Positions 51,545-60,909 of a stretch of DNA of 64,000 nucleotides are shown in pieces (within the stretch, counting starts at the first letter, position 1; each line of letters starts with the position of its first letter). A program made the position numbers and the translations under genes. The DNA comes from an uncultured Mucilaginibacter sp. (lineage in GTDB: Bacteria; Bacteroidota; Bacteroidia; Sphingobacteriales; Sphingobacteriaceae), in the NCBI RefSeq assembly GCF_913773635.1, contig NZ_CAJYGQ010000007.1, positions 1 through 64,000 of the forward strand, read 5' to 3'. The notes under the pieces are model-generated. The model was not told the DNA's origin. It did no database searches and worked only from the letters and a program-made list of their open reading frames with translations.

Positions 51545-51889
51545 TTACTGCGCATTCAGCTCATCCCAGTACTCAACCGCACGGCGGTAGTGCGGTATTA
51601 CAATAGAGCCGCCAACCAGGTTTGCTATCATGAATATTTCGTTCATTTCGGCATGGTTTACACCAGCCTCATGGCATTTGCCTAAATGATATTTAATACA
51701 ATCGTCGCAACGGAGTACCATGCTGGCAACCAGGCCAAGCATTTCCTTAGTTTTAACATCTAAAGCGCCGTCGGCGTAAGTGGTGGTATCTAAGGCAAAA
51801 AAGCGTTTGATATTGGTATTAGCCGATTCCATAATCCTATCGTTCATTTTAGTGCGATAGTTATTAAAATCATCTATAAGTTGTCCCAT
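51545..51889 (-). CDS. AhpD-like carboxymuconolactone decarboxylase-family protein
   Basis: 114 residues. The conserved motif is VLRCDDCIKYHLGKCHEAG (CxxC with a following His) near residue 60, the redox site of AhpD-type proteins. It may act as a thiol-dependent reductant in peroxide defence or be an uncharacterised member of the family. No peroxiredoxin gene is adjacent. The upstream gene on this strand is mqnD, 85 bases away. Confidence 0.85.
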   Translation of the reverse strand: MGQLIDDFNNYRTKMNDRIMESANTNIKRFFALDTTTYADGALDVKTKEMLGLVASMVLRCDDCIKYHLGKCHEAGVNHAEMNEIFMIANLVGGSIVIPHYRRAVEYWDELNAQ

Positions 51890-51974
51890 GGTGTGTTATT
51901 TTAAAATTTAGTGATTGAATGCTACTGTTTATATCAATTTTAGCGCAGCAATGAATACCTACGTAAGAAGATAG

Positions 51975-52826
51975 TTAATTATTCAAGAAAAGGCTTTCGG
52001 CAATTGGAGGTATAATGTTTTTTTCGTGAGCTGTATCAAACATCAGTTGTATTGCCTTCTTGCCTTCTTCTCCCAAATCAACCGAGTATTTATTTACATA
52101 CAGCTCAATATGTTTATACATCACTTCTTCGCTCATTTCCTGGGCGTGTGAACGGATAAATTCTAGTCCCGATTTAGGATTAGCAAAAGCAAATTCAACC
52201 GACCGACGCAATATCCGGTTTACCTTGTGCTGTACATCGGCGGGCAAATTGCGATTGGCTACAATGCCCCCTAAAGGAATTGCACAACCGGTTTGCTTTT
52301 CCCAGTAATCACCTAAATCGATGATTTTTTTTAACCCTTTGTCCTGATAAGTAAAGCGGTTTTCATGAATGATAAGTCCGGCGTCAACGCGGCCGTCTAA
52401 TACCGCTTGCTCTATGTCTGAAAAAACAAGTTCTTTTTTGTTGGTAGCACCCGGGAACGCCAGGCTCAACAAAAAGTTGGCAGTAGTGTATTTGCCCGGG
52501 ATGCCGATTGTGAGGGGTGAGTTGTGCGCATCAAGTTGATTGCGTAATTCATCCGGGTCATGTTTGCAAATCAGCATAGGGCCAACGCCAAACCCAAGCG
52601 CGCTGCCGGCATCCAGCAATACATATTTATTAGCCAAGTAAGCAAAGGCGTGATAGCTGAGCTTGGTAATGTCCAACTCGCTACGCATAGCCTTTTGGTT
52701 GAGGGTTTCTACATCATCATAAAAAACCTCAAAATCTAAACCTTCGGTATCAATTTTATGATGAATAAGGGCATCAAAAATAAAAGTATCATTAGGGCAT
52801 GGCGAAAAGCCGAGAGTTAATTTCAT
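51975..52826 (-). CDS. mqnD: 1,4-dihydroxy-6-naphthoate synthase (futalosine menaquinone pathway)
   Basis: MqnD converts cyclic dehypoxanthine futalosine to 1,4-dihydroxy-6-naphthoate. 283 residues of the periplasmic-binding-protein fold with the family opening LTLGFSPCPNDTFIFDALIH and the TKLSYHAFAYLANKYVLLDA segment near 57, then GFGVGPMLIC. The ATG at 52826 is chosen since the upstream in-frame extension (MGYGNTYPLL) is not family-like. It is 51 bases downstream of mqnB on the same strand. mqnA, mqnC and mqnE are not in the window. Confidence 0.93.
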   Translation of the reverse strand: MKLTLGFSPCPNDTFIFDALIHHKIDTEGLDFEVFYDDVETLNQKAMRSELDITKLSYHAFAYLANKYVLLDAGSALGFGVGPMLICKHDPDELRNQLDAHNSPLTIGIPGKYTTANFLLSLAFPGATNKKELVFSDIEQAVLDGRVDAGLIIHENRFTYQDKGLKKIIDLGDYWEKQTGCAIPLGGIVANRNLPADVQHKVNRILRRSVEFAFANPKSGLEFIRSHAQEMSEEVMYKHIELYVNKYSVDLGEEGKKAIQLMFDTAHEKNIIPPIAESLFLNN

Positions 52827-52877
52827 AAGCAATAGCGGGTATGTGTTGCCGTAACCCATTAAGAATTGGTGATAGAC

Positions 52878-53579
52878 TTAAGATTTATCTCCAATTGACA
52901 ACAGCAGTTTGGTTGCAAATGTATTCAGATTTTTAACGGCCAGCCCAATGTTCCATGCCTCGCGGTTGCGTTTTTCTACGTAATTTGACACTGCCCTGAT
53001 TTGCAACGCCGGTATGCCCGCTTGTTCGCAGGCGTAGAAAAAAGCTGCTCCCTCCATGCTTTCCAACTGCGGTGCTATACGCTGGTGTAGTTTGGCAATT
53101 GAAGCATCTTCGCCATGTACGGTATTTACTGTGGCGGCAGTAACTTTCCAAAGATTTTCACCGGGCAAATAGTCAATAACGCGGCTTCTGGTTTTATAAA
53201 CCGTACGGCCAAAGCCAAGTTGCTCAAGTGTTATGAAACGGGTATCATCTTCGGCACCAAGTTCGGTAAAGGTATCTTCCACAACTTCAACAACAGTTCC
53301 TAAGGCAATGTTGCGGTCAAAACTTCCGGCAATGCCAAGGTTAATGGCCAAATCATATTGGTTAGTAGCCAGATGCCTTCCCAGCGCAAAAGCTGTGGCC
53401 GTCATCCCTACACCGGTTATTGAAATGTTGGGTTTGGGATGGTTAATTTCGGAATTTTTTTGATTGATGGCATGGCCTGTAAATGGGTTAGCAACTGCCG
53501 AATCTAATACCTGACCTCCAAATTCCGATATTACTCCACTAATTTCTTCACGCGTTGCAGCAACCACCAATATATTCAT
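52878..53579 (-). CDS. mqnB: Futalosine hydrolase
   Basis: Nucleosidase of the PNP/MTAN fold that removes hypoxanthine from futalosine in menaquinone synthesis. The start ATG 53579 gives MNILVVAATREEISGVI, as in the family. SITGVGMTATAFALGRHLA near 64, DLAINLGIAGSFDRNIALG near 87 and the catalytic-region VHGEDASIAKLHQR followed by LESMEGAAFFYACEQAG near 175 are typical. A much longer in-frame reading to 53882 exists but overlaps the divergent PTPS gene and is not supported. Confidence 0.92.
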   Translation of the reverse strand: MNILVVAATREEISGVISEFGGQVLDSAVANPFTGHAINQKNSEINHPKPNISITGVGMTATAFALGRHLATNQYDLAINLGIAGSFDRNIALGTVVEVVEDTFTELGAEDDTRFITLEQLGFGRTVYKTRSRVIDYLPGENLWKVTAATVNTVHGEDASIAKLHQRIAPQLESMEGAAFFYACEQAGIPALQIRAVSNYVEKRNREAWNIGLAVKNLNTFATKLLLSIGDKS

Positions 53580-53617
53580 ACAGGCTAAGATAAAACAACT
53601 TGCCTGTTTTTGTTTTG

Positions 53618-53625
53618 TATATTTG
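53618..53625 (+). promoter_or_regulatory. Bacteroidota -7 promoter box upstream of PTPS-like gene
   Basis: TATATTTG matches TAnnTTTG exactly, 15 bases before the ATG at 53640. A TTG at 53600-53602 lies at a spacing of 15, a few bases shorter than the usual -33 spacing. On the other strand a TATCTTAG box near 53585-53592 could serve mqnB. Confidence 0.5.
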
Positions 53626-53639
53626 CACCAATTATTGTT

Positions 53640-54059
53640 ATGATGATACATATAACGCGCAGAGAGCATTTTAATGCTGCACACCGCATGTACCGTGAAG
53701 AGTGGAGCGCCGAGAAAAACCAGGAAGTGTTTGGAAAGTGCGCCAATCCAAACTGGCATGGGCACAATTACAACCTTTATGTAACTGTAAAAGGCGAAAT
53801 AAGCTACGAAACAGGTTACCTTATTGACCTTAAGGAACTGAAGCAAATTATTAACGACCGTGTTATTGAAAAGCTCGACCATAAAAACCTTAATAAGGAT
53901 GTTGACTTTATGGAAGGCAAAATGGCTTCAACAGAAATACTTTGTATTGAAATATTTAACCAGCTTAAAGACCCTATCGAAGCTTATCCTGGTGTGTTTT
54001 TACACTCAGTACGTTTAGCCGAAACTGAAAACAATAGTGCCGAATACTTTGGCAATTAA
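53640..54059 (+). CDS. 6-pyruvoyl tetrahydropterin synthase-type protein
   Basis: 139 residues from ATG 53640. EHFNAAHRM near residue 8 (first Zn His) and [19 protein letters not shown] near 30, with the catalytic Cys and the HGH pair in the C-x5-HGH spacing of animal-type PTPS rather than the C-x3-HGH of Que[16 protein letters not shown] and [10 protein letters not shown] carry the substrate-binding Asp/His. It is directly upstream (11 bases) of folE, which makes its substrate dihydroneopterin triphosphate. The product could be a tetrahydropterin or a queuosine precursor; the motif spacing favours the former. Confidence 0.86.
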   Translation: MMIHITRREHFNAAHRMYREEWSAEKNQEVFGKCANPNWHGHNYNLYVTVKGEISYETGYLIDLKELKQIINDRVIEKLDHKNLNKDVDFMEGKMASTEILCIEIFNQLKDPIEAYPGVFLHSVRLAETENNSAEYFGN

Positions 54060-54070
54060 CAATTACCCCA

Positions 54071-54715
54071 ATGTTTGACGACGACGACGACAACCTGCCC
54101 AACCGCGACGCAGGTATTGACGGTTACCGAAAAATTGACCGTTATAACCCCGAACTGATCGAAAACCTTTCGGCCAGCTATCATAACGTGCTTACGCAAA
54201 TTGGTGAAAATCCAGCCCGCGAAGGTTTGCTTAAAACTCCCGAACGTGTAGCCAAGGCCATGTTGTTTTTGACCCAGGGTTATGACCTTAATGCCGAAGA
54301 AATTTTAAAATCGGCTATGTTTAAGGAGGAGTATAGCCAAATGGTGGTGGTAAAAGACATTGAAGTATATTCAATGTGTGAGCACCACATGCTGCCTTTT
54401 TTTGGTAAGGCACACGTAGCTTATATTCCAAACGGCCATGTGGTTGGTTTGAGCAAAATTCCGCGTATTGTTGATGTTTTTGCGCGCCGCCTTCAGGTGC
54501 AGGAACGCCTTACCAATGAAATACGCGATTGTATACAGCAAACCCTTAATCCGTTGGGCGTAGGTGTAGTTATTGAATGCCGTCACCTGTGCATGAGTAT
54601 GCGCGGCGTACAAAAGCAAAACTCGGTAACCACAACATCTGCCTTTAGCGGTGAGTTTTATAAAGACAAAACCCGTACAGAGTTTTTGGATTTGATAGCA
54701 AGTAAACTTTCGTAA
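54071..54715 (+). CDS. folE: GTP cyclohydrolase I
   Basis: Converts GTP to 7,8-dihydroneopterin triphosphate, the branch point of folate, tetrahydropterin and queuosine synthesis. 214 residues. [13 protein letters not shown] near 52, [20 protein letters not shown] near 100 (Zn Cys and His), [20 protein letters not shown] near 129, and [20 protein letters not shown] near 170 with the third Zn ligand. An acidic N-terminus (DDDDDNLP) precedes the core. Co-directional with the PTPS-like gene 11 bases upstream. Confidence 0.96.
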   Translation: MFDDDDDNLPNRDAGIDGYRKIDRYNPELIENLSASYHNVLTQIGENPAREGLLKTPERVAKAMLFLTQGYDLNAEEILKSAMFKEEYSQMVVVKDIEVYSMCEHHMLPFFGKAHVAYIPNGHVVGLSKIPRIVDVFARRLQVQERLTNEIRDCIQQTLNPLGVGVVIECRHLCMSMRGVQKQNSVTTTSAFSGEFYKDKTRTEFLDLIASKLS

Positions 54716-54791
54716 GCTACGGAGGTAAGAGTTAAGATCCAAGAGACAATAAAATTACTCATTCAAACATTCACTAAAATCACTCATTAAT

Positions 54792-55679
54792 TTGAAAGCA
54801 TATATTTTCCCTGGTCAGGGTGCCCAGTTTGTGGGCATGGGTAAAGATCTTTATGATAACCATGAACAAGCTCGCCAGCTTTTTGAGCAGGCAAATGAAA
54901 TATTAGGTTTCCGCATAACAGATTTAATGTTCAGCGGTACTGATGAAGACCTTAAGCAAACTAACGTAACACAGCCGGCTATTTTCTTGCACTCAGTTAT
55001 ACTAGCTAAAGTTTTGGATGATGATTTTAAACCTGAAATGGTTGCCGGTCATTCATTGGGTGAGTTTTCGGCTTTGGTTGCTGCCGGTGCTTTATCATTT
55101 GAAGATGGCTTAAAATTGGTTGCCGCACGTGCCAATGCTATGCAAAAGGCTTGCGAACTACAGCCATCAACCATGGCTGCAGTATTAGGTTTAGATGATT
55201 TCACCGTTGAAGACGTTTGTCAGCAGGTAAGTGATATAGTGGTTCCTGCTAACTACAACTGCCCAGGGCAACTGGTAATATCAGGAACTATTGCTGGTGT
55301 TGAGCTGGCTTGCGAAAAGCTGAAAGCTGCCGGAGCTAAACGCGCCCTTGTATTAAACGTAGGTGGTGCATTCCACTCACCTTTGATGGAATCGGCACGT
55401 GTTGAGCTCGAATATGCTATTGTGAACACTGATATTAAAGCACCTGTTTGTCCAATTTATCAAAACATTGATGCCAAGCCTTATACCGATCCTGAAGCTA
55501 TAAAACGCAATTTGATTGCCCAGCTTACCGGTGCCGTACGCTGGACACAAACTGTAAAGCATATGCTTGAAGATGGAGCCACCTCGTTTACAGAGGTTGG
55601 ACCGGGCAACGTATTGCAGGGGCTGGTTAAAAAGGTTGATCGTGCTGCCGAAACAAGCAGTTTAACCGTAAACGCATAA
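54792..55679 (+). CDS. fabD: Malonyl-CoA-ACP transacylase
   Basis: Loads malonyl groups from CoA onto acyl carrier protein for fatty acid synthesis. 295 residues. FPGQGAQFVGMGKDLYD near residue 5, the nucleophile motif VAGHSLGEFSALVAAG near 92, and GAFHSPLMESARVELEYA near 197 with the catalytic His. The start is TTG at 54792, since no ATG is available before the conserved opening. Other fab genes are not adjacent. Confidence 0.94.
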   Translation: MKAYIFPGQGAQFVGMGKDLYDNHEQARQLFEQANEILGFRITDLMFSGTDEDLKQTNVTQPAIFLHSVILAKVLDDDFKPEMVAGHSLGEFSALVAAGALSFEDGLKLVAARANAMQKACELQPSTMAAVLGLDDFTVEDVCQQVSDIVVPANYNCPGQLVISGTIAGVELACEKLKAAGAKRALVLNVGGAFHSPLMESARVELEYAIVNTDIKAPVCPIYQNIDAKPYTDPEAIKRNLIAQLTGAVRWTQTVKHMLEDGATSFTEVGPGNVLQGLVKKVDRAAETSSLTVNA

Positions 55680-55683
55680 AAAT

Positions 55684-55718
55684 AACAAAAGCCGCAAACC
55701 AAAGCGGCTTTTGTTTTT
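55684..55718 (+). terminator. Rho-independent terminator of fabD
   Basis: AACAAAAGCCGC (55684-55695) and GCGGCTTTTGTT (55704-55715) form a 12-bp stem with an 8-base loop, followed by a T-run. It overlaps the 5' side of the histidine kinase gene. Confidence 0.88.
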
Positions 55719-55731
55719 TATGATATATTTG

Positions 55732-58700
55732 ATGCTTCAATCGTCACCTTCTAAATTGACTACCTACGCCAAAATACGTATATGGCTTGCTATACTATGC
55801 GCCAGTTTGCTGTTAACAGCCATAGTAGTTCGCAGTAGCTATACTCCTCAAACAGATTTTATTGCTAATGCTCACCAACTGCAAAGCAATTTGCAGCATC
55901 GTGAGAAGGAAGTTCAGCAGATACTGTCGGGCAAGTCATTTGAGCGCCTTAAAACTTTTCCGCAAAATGATAAAGCTGCGCTTGAAGATATTAATGAAAT
56001 AACTGTAAAAAAGCGTATTTGGCTTTTTGCATACCACAATAACAAACTTACTTTTTGGACAGGCATTAAAATTATTCACGAAGATCCTCTTAAAGTACGC
56101 GAGGGCCGGTCGTTTGTTAAGGAATCTAACGGCTACTATGAGGCCATTCGCAAAACGGAAGGTAAATTTACTGTTATAGCCTACATATTCATCAAAAGCA
56201 AGTATCCGTTCCAGAACGCTTACTTAAACAACGATTTTGAACCGGGGCTTTCAAAAGCAGCCAACATGGAAATTGCCGATTTTGGCGATAAAAGTGTTTA
56301 CCATATTCACAGTTTTGATGACAGGTATCTGTTTTCTGTTAAGCTCAACCCAAACATTATTAACTATACATCCTTAGGCTGGGAAATTTGTTTATGGGTG
56401 GCTGCTTTAATTGCCTTTTGCCTGCTTGTGACCAGCATATGCAACTACTTTGTGCACACCAAAAAAATATTTACAGCGTTTGGGTTGCTTGCACTTACTA
56501 TAATTATACTCAGGTTCATCAATCTCCGGTTTAATTTTCCCGATTTTAGTTATAACCTGCCGCTGTTCAACCCGGCTTTATATTCATTAAATGCTGTATT
56601 CCCCACGTTTGGTGATATTATATTGAATTTGCTTTTTGCACTATGGTTTGTAGGGTACATTTACACCAATCGTTTTAAAATTGACTTGGGCCGGTTAAAT
56701 GCCGTATCATGCTATGCCTTATTCACTGGCGGCGTTGCATTGCTTGTGTTGGTGTCTACAGGGTTGCTTAACCTGTTTAAAGAGGTTGTAATAAACTCTA
56801 ACATCAATTTTGATGTAAACAACGTGTTAAGCCTTTCAGTATACAGCATAATAGGTATTGTAATGGCCTGTGTAGGCTTCCTGATATTTTACTTGCTGGT
56901 TGAAGTATTGTTGGCTATAAATAAACAGCTTCATATACCCGACAATGTTAAGCTGGGCATCTTTACCGGTGCCATTTTAATTGCTACCATAGTATCGTTC
57001 TTCTTTAGCGCAACGGTTTTTTACATTTTATGGGGAATACTTGTGCTGTTACGATTATATGCCAACCGTAAAATAAACGGCGAGCTTACAGCACTTTCAT
57101 ACGGTGGTATGATATTTATTTGTGCCCTTATTGCTTCTGTAAAGCTCAGCGATTTTGAATCAATCAAAGAGCAGGAAACGCGTAAGCAGCTTGTTGCCCG
57201 GTTAAACGATGGTGAAAACCCACGCATAATAAACATATTTAAGAAGGTTGAAAAGCGTATTGTGGCCGACCCTGCACTTGCTCATTACTTTAAAGAAAAG
57301 GAGCACAATGAGGGATTCTTGAAAAATCGCTTTGCTAAAAGGTATTTTGATGGTTACCTGGCCGATTATGATTGCAAAGTTCATGAATTTGACTCAAGCG
57401 GAAACGCCATTATTGAAGGTAATAATTATGCCCTGAATGATTTTAAAGACATGGTAATATTCAGCTCGCTTAAGGTGAGCCAGTATTTTTACCGTGAGAG
57501 CGAGAACTTCGGGTTTCAAAATTACTTTGCCATTATACCTGTTTACGAGGGCGAAGCCAACCTCGGAACCGTAATTATTGAGTTAAAGGCAAAGCCTATA
57601 CATTCAACCAGCAGTTTTCCTGAGCTGTTAATAGAAAATCAACTTAGAAGCGATGCTCGGTTTAAAGAGTACTCGTACGCATTTTATAGTGACGGGCGGT
57701 TGCTAAGCCAAAGCGGGAAGTTTGATTACGATGTTGTCAACAACGATTTTAAAGGCAGGCTAAAGCAATACTTATTTAAAACAAGCAGCCGCAGTAATAA
57801 TGACGATGATGATATATCATGGTTGCAGCGTTTTACCCGTTACAGTCACCTGATATATCAGCCAAGTTTGCGTAAGGTTATTGTGGTATCAAAGCCTGTA
57901 AACAGCATACTCAATAACATAGCCTCTTTAACTTTCTTCTTTGTAGTGTTAATGATTTTCAGTGCGTTGCTTATCACGTTTGTATGGCTTTGGAAACGTA
58001 TAACATTTGTTAAGATAACTCCTCAGCACATTACCTGGAATTTAGGATTTAAGTTTGAAAGGCTGCTGTATAAAACGCGCATCCAATTTTCAATGATATT
58101 TGCTGTGGTATTTACACTTGCATTAGTAGGGTTAATCACCTATTGGTCTATAAAAGCGCAATACCTCGAGCAGCAGGACGAAACCATCAGCAATAAAATA
58201 AACACCATTGCTGCCAAGTTTGAAAATTACTTTCCGGGAGGAATACGCAATATAGATGAAGCCACACAAGTAAGGTTCAATAATTTTGCTGATAATTTTT
58301 CGGCCGATTTAATATTGTTTGATACCCAGGGCAGGCCCGTAATATCAACTCAGCCAAAAATTTACGAGTATGGCTTGCTGGGAAGGCGTATGCATGCAAA
58401 AGCTTATATAATGCTTAGCCGCAGGCAAAAATCATTGCTTATCAACAATGAAAAAATTGCTGCATTAAGTTATAAAACAGCTTATGTGCCTTTGCGCAAC
58501 AATCAAAACCTTACCACCGGTTATTTACAGGTACCATACTTTTCAAACCAAACCGACTACTATGAACGCCTGAACGCATTCCTGAACGCTATGATCAACA
58601 TTTACGCGTTTATCTTCGTAGCTATAGGTGTATTTGCCGTTTTGGTAGCCCGTCAAATAACCAACCCGTTAAGCTTTATACAATATAACCTGAGTAAAAC

Positions 58701-59514
58701 CATTTACGGCAAAAAGAATGAGCCTATTAAATGGGAGCGTGATGATGAGATTGGTGCACTGGTTAAAGAGTATAATAAAATGATTGCCGCCTTGGAGCAT
58801 AGTGCAAATAAGCTGGCACAATCTGAACGGGAGAGTGCCTGGCGTGAAATGGCCAAGCAGGTGGCTCACGAAATTAAAAATCCGCTTACGCCGCTAAAAC
58901 TTGGCTTACAGCTTTTAGAAAAATCATGGAAAGACAAAGATCCTAAGTTTGATATGAAGTTTGAGCGTTTCAGCAAATCGTTTGTTGAACAAATTGAAAG
59001 CTTATCATCCATCGCCTCGGAGTTTTCGGCCTTTGCCAAAATGCCTGATACCAAAATGGAGCGTTTAGATATATTCGAAACCCTTGGGCAGGCGGTTATC
59101 ATATTTAAGCACATGGATAATGTGCGCATTAATTATGAAGCGCCGGGAGAGCCTTTTATGATCAGTGCCGACCGTGATCAGCTTTTACGATGCTTTAATA
59201 ATTTGCTAAAGAATGCAATTGAAGCAATGCCGCCCGATAGATTAGGTATTGTTGATATTATTTATGAAATATCAAGTGATCAAATACTACTAAAGATTTG
59301 TGATAACGGAAATGGTATACCTGAAAACCTAAGAGAACGCATTTTCGAACCAAACTTTACTACCAAAAGCTCGGGTACCGGGTTAGGTTTGGCGTTCATT
59401 AAAAACTCCATTGAAAACGCAGGCGGTAAGGTATCTTACGAAACAGAGTTAAATAAGGGAACAATCTTTTATCTGCAGTTTCCGAAGGCTCAGCCTAAAG
59501 CTGACAATGCTTAA
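55732..59514 (+). CDS. Large membrane histidine kinase, NtrY-like
   Basis: About 1260 residues (ATG 55732; an ATG at 55720 is also possible). An N-terminal TM helix is followed by a periplasmic segment, then about eight TM helices (~220-470), a cytoplasmic stretch, further TM helices near 735, 785 and 960, a HAMP region (TNPLSFIQYNLSKTIYGKKN), and a kinase core: H-box AKQVAHEIKNPLTPLKLGLQ near 1050, N-box FNNLLKNAIEAMP near 1155, G1 DNGNGIP, and GTGLGLAFIKNSIENAGG near 1220. It resembles NtrY-type kinases. No response regulator is adjacent, so the partner is elsewhere. Confidence 0.87.
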   Translation: MLQSSPSKLTTYAKIRIWLAILCASLLLTAIVVRSSYTPQTDFIANAHQLQSNLQHREKEVQQILSGKSFERLKTFPQNDKAALEDINEITVKKRIWLFAYHNNKLTFWTGIKIIHEDPLKVREGRSFVKESNGYYEAIRKTEGKFTVIAYIFIKSKYPFQNAYLNNDFEPGLSKAANMEIADFGDKSVYHIHSFDDRYLFSVKLNPNIINYTSLGWEICLWVAALIAFCLLVTSICNYFVHTKKIFTAFGLLALTIIILRFINLRFNFPDFSYNLPLFNPALYSLNAVFPTFGDIILNLLFALWFVGYIYTNRFKIDLGRLNAVSCYALFTGGVALLVLVSTGLLNLFKEVVINSNINFDVNNVLSLSVYSIIGIVMACVGFLIFYLLVEVLLAINKQLHIPDNVKLGIFTGAILIATIVSFFFSATVFYILWGILVLLRLYANRKINGELTALSYGGMIFICALIASVKLSDFESIKEQETRKQLVARLNDGENPRIINIFKKVEKRIVADPALAHYFKEKEHNEGFLKNRFAKRYFDGYLADYDCKVHEFDSSGNAIIEGNNYALNDFKDMVIFSSLKVSQYFYRESENFGFQNYFAIIPVYEGEANLGTVIIELKAKPIHSTSSFPELLIENQLRSDARFKEYSYAFYSDGRLLSQSGKFDYDVVNNDFKGRLKQYLFKTSSRSNNDDDDISWLQRFTRYSHLIYQPSLRKVIVVSKPVNSILNNIASLTFFFVVLMIFSALLITFVWLWKRITFVKITPQHITWNLGFKFERLLYKTRIQFSMIFAVVFTLALVGLITYWSIKAQYLEQQDETISNKINTIAAKFENYFPGGIRNIDEATQVRFNNFADNFSADLILFDTQGRPVISTQPKIYEYGLLGRRMHAKAYIMLSRRQKSLLINNEKIAALSYKTAYVPLRNNQNLTTGYLQVPYFSNQTDYYERLNAFLNAMINIYAFIFVAIGVFAVLVARQITNPLSFIQYNLSKTIYGKKNEPIKWERDDEIGALVKEYNKMIAALEHSANKLAQSERESAWREMAKQVAHEIKNPLTPLKLGLQLLEKSWKDKDPKFDMKFERFSKSFVEQIESLSSIASEFSAFAKMPDTKMERLDIFETLGQAVIIFKHMDNVRINYEAPGEPFMISADRDQLLRCFNNLLKNAIEAMPPDRLGIVDIIYEISSDQILLKICDNGNGIPENLRERIFEPNFTTKSSGTGLGLAFIKNSIENAGGKVSYETELNKGTIFYLQFPKAQPKADNA

Positions 59515-60818
59515 AACTCCACGTGGGCTCGTAGGGCAAATACATGTACCGGGCCCCTGTCCTTGTTATAAGCAGGGTTAATTATAAATTGGTAATCTGG
59601 CGTTAGCCATACCTTATGCTGGTAGGCATTAAGTTTGTAGTACAGCTCAGCAAGCATTTCGGTGCTGTAGTTTAGCCTGCCGTCGCCTATAATAAATCCG
59701 TAACCACCTGCTGCAAGATATTTACGATGTTCGGAAGATATTCCGTTGCCTGCAAAGGCTGCACCCAGTTCATCATCGGCACGTTTCCAGCGTGTGCCTT
59801 TAAGTACAGCACCTAAACTTACCGAGCGGTCAATCTCGGTAAAAAACCATGTTTCAGTTTTTCCATCATTGTAAGATGCCTTTGCAAAAATTCCAAAGTC
59901 GGGCGTTAAATACTGTTCGGCGTTAATACCAAAGCCGTACTTTTTGTTTTCGTACGAGGTAACTGAGCTGATGTCGGGCATTAAACTATTTGCGGCAACA
60001 GCATTATTATACTTACCCATTTTGCCCTTATTATAAAAAGCCATCAGGCGTAAAGCGCCGGCATTACCATTTAACTTGTAGCGCTGCTCATACTCGAGTG
60101 TTTGTGTATTAGCCTTGCCAATTCTTTCATCTAACACCGAGCCGTTGGCTTGTGTAGGTACCATGGTGAAAGCATATCGTAAAGACCAATTGGGCAAACC
60201 TAGTTCGGCCACTGCTCCAATAATGTATCCACGTGTATTGGCCGGGTAGTCCCAGGCACCATTGCTCATTAAGCTCCAGTTCATGAACTGTGTACGCGGA
60301 TCATGGCTGAAGCTATTGTTATCAAAAAAGTCAGATATGCCAAACTTACCTGCTGTAATGCTTATGTATCGTTTGCTTTTCTTGCCGGCAAGTTGGTTCA
60401 AATCGTCCTCAACATTTTCATAATCATTACCCCACTCAAACACTTGTGATGCAAATAGGCGTGCAATGTAAATTTTAGGCTCGGCGCTTCCAACCCTGAA
60501 AGTTTCACCGTTCGGAAAACCTGCCACGCCCAATGTTTTGCTAAAACCCGCTCCGCCCGACATTTCGGTATTAAAGTAAGCCTGAGCTCTTTTCCATAAA
60601 CGGGCACCGCCATAAAGGGTAGTAGTTAATGATGTTGCTGTTTCGCCTTGGGGCAACAGGCTATTTTGACCAGTATAAGCGGCTTTAAAGCCCGGTTTTG
60701 TTTGTGTAATTACAGTTTGTTGAAAATGCAGGTTGAAACGCTGCAATTTAGTTGTATCCTGTGCGAGTAAAACTGCTGGCATTAACAAAGCTGTTACCAG
60801 CAAAAGCGATTTTTTCAC
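59511..60818 (-). CDS. Carbohydrate-selective porin, OprB-like
   Basis: 435 residues with a signal peptide (ends VLLAQ near 19) and a beta-barrel composition rich in Gly, Tyr, Asn. The segments GKFGISDFFDNNSFSHDPRT near 152, RGYIIGAVAELGLPNWSLRY near 190 and a C-terminal HVFALRAHVEF with an aromatic end follow the OprB family. Probably an outer-membrane porin for sugars or other small solutes. Its end overlaps the histidine kinase end by 4 bases in tail-to-tail orientation. Confidence 0.85.
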   Translation of the reverse strand: MKKSLLLVTALLMPAVLLAQDTTKLQRFNLHFQQTVITQTKPGFKAAYTGQNSLLPQGETATSLTTTLYGGARLWKRAQAYFNTEMSGGAGFSKTLGVAGFPNGETFRVGSAEPKIYIARLFASQVFEWGNDYENVEDDLNQLAGKKSKRYISITAGKFGISDFFDNNSFSHDPRTQFMNWSLMSNGAWDYPANTRGYIIGAVAELGLPNWSLRYAFTMVPTQANGSVLDERIGKANTQTLEYEQRYKLNGNAGALRLMAFYNKGKMGKYNNAVAANSLMPDISSVTSYENKKYGFGINAEQYLTPDFGIFAKASYNDGKTETWFFTEIDRSVSLGAVLKGTRWKRADDELGAAFAGNGISSEHRKYLAAGGYGFIIGDGRLNYSTEMLAELYYKLNAYQHKVWLTPDYQFIINPAYNKDRGPVHVFALRAHVEF

Positions 60819-60909
60819 TACTTATTAGAAATTTATTAGAGTAAATATATACACATACTTAAGTGTTTATATATGTTCTTGAAATCCTAATGTGAATTTA
60901 ATTTCAGGT

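Noticed and set aside
53580..53882. N-terminal extension of futalosine hydrolase on the minus strand
   Set aside because: It would overlap the divergent PTPS-like gene and is not family-like; the ATG at 53579 gives the normal MNILVVAATREE start.
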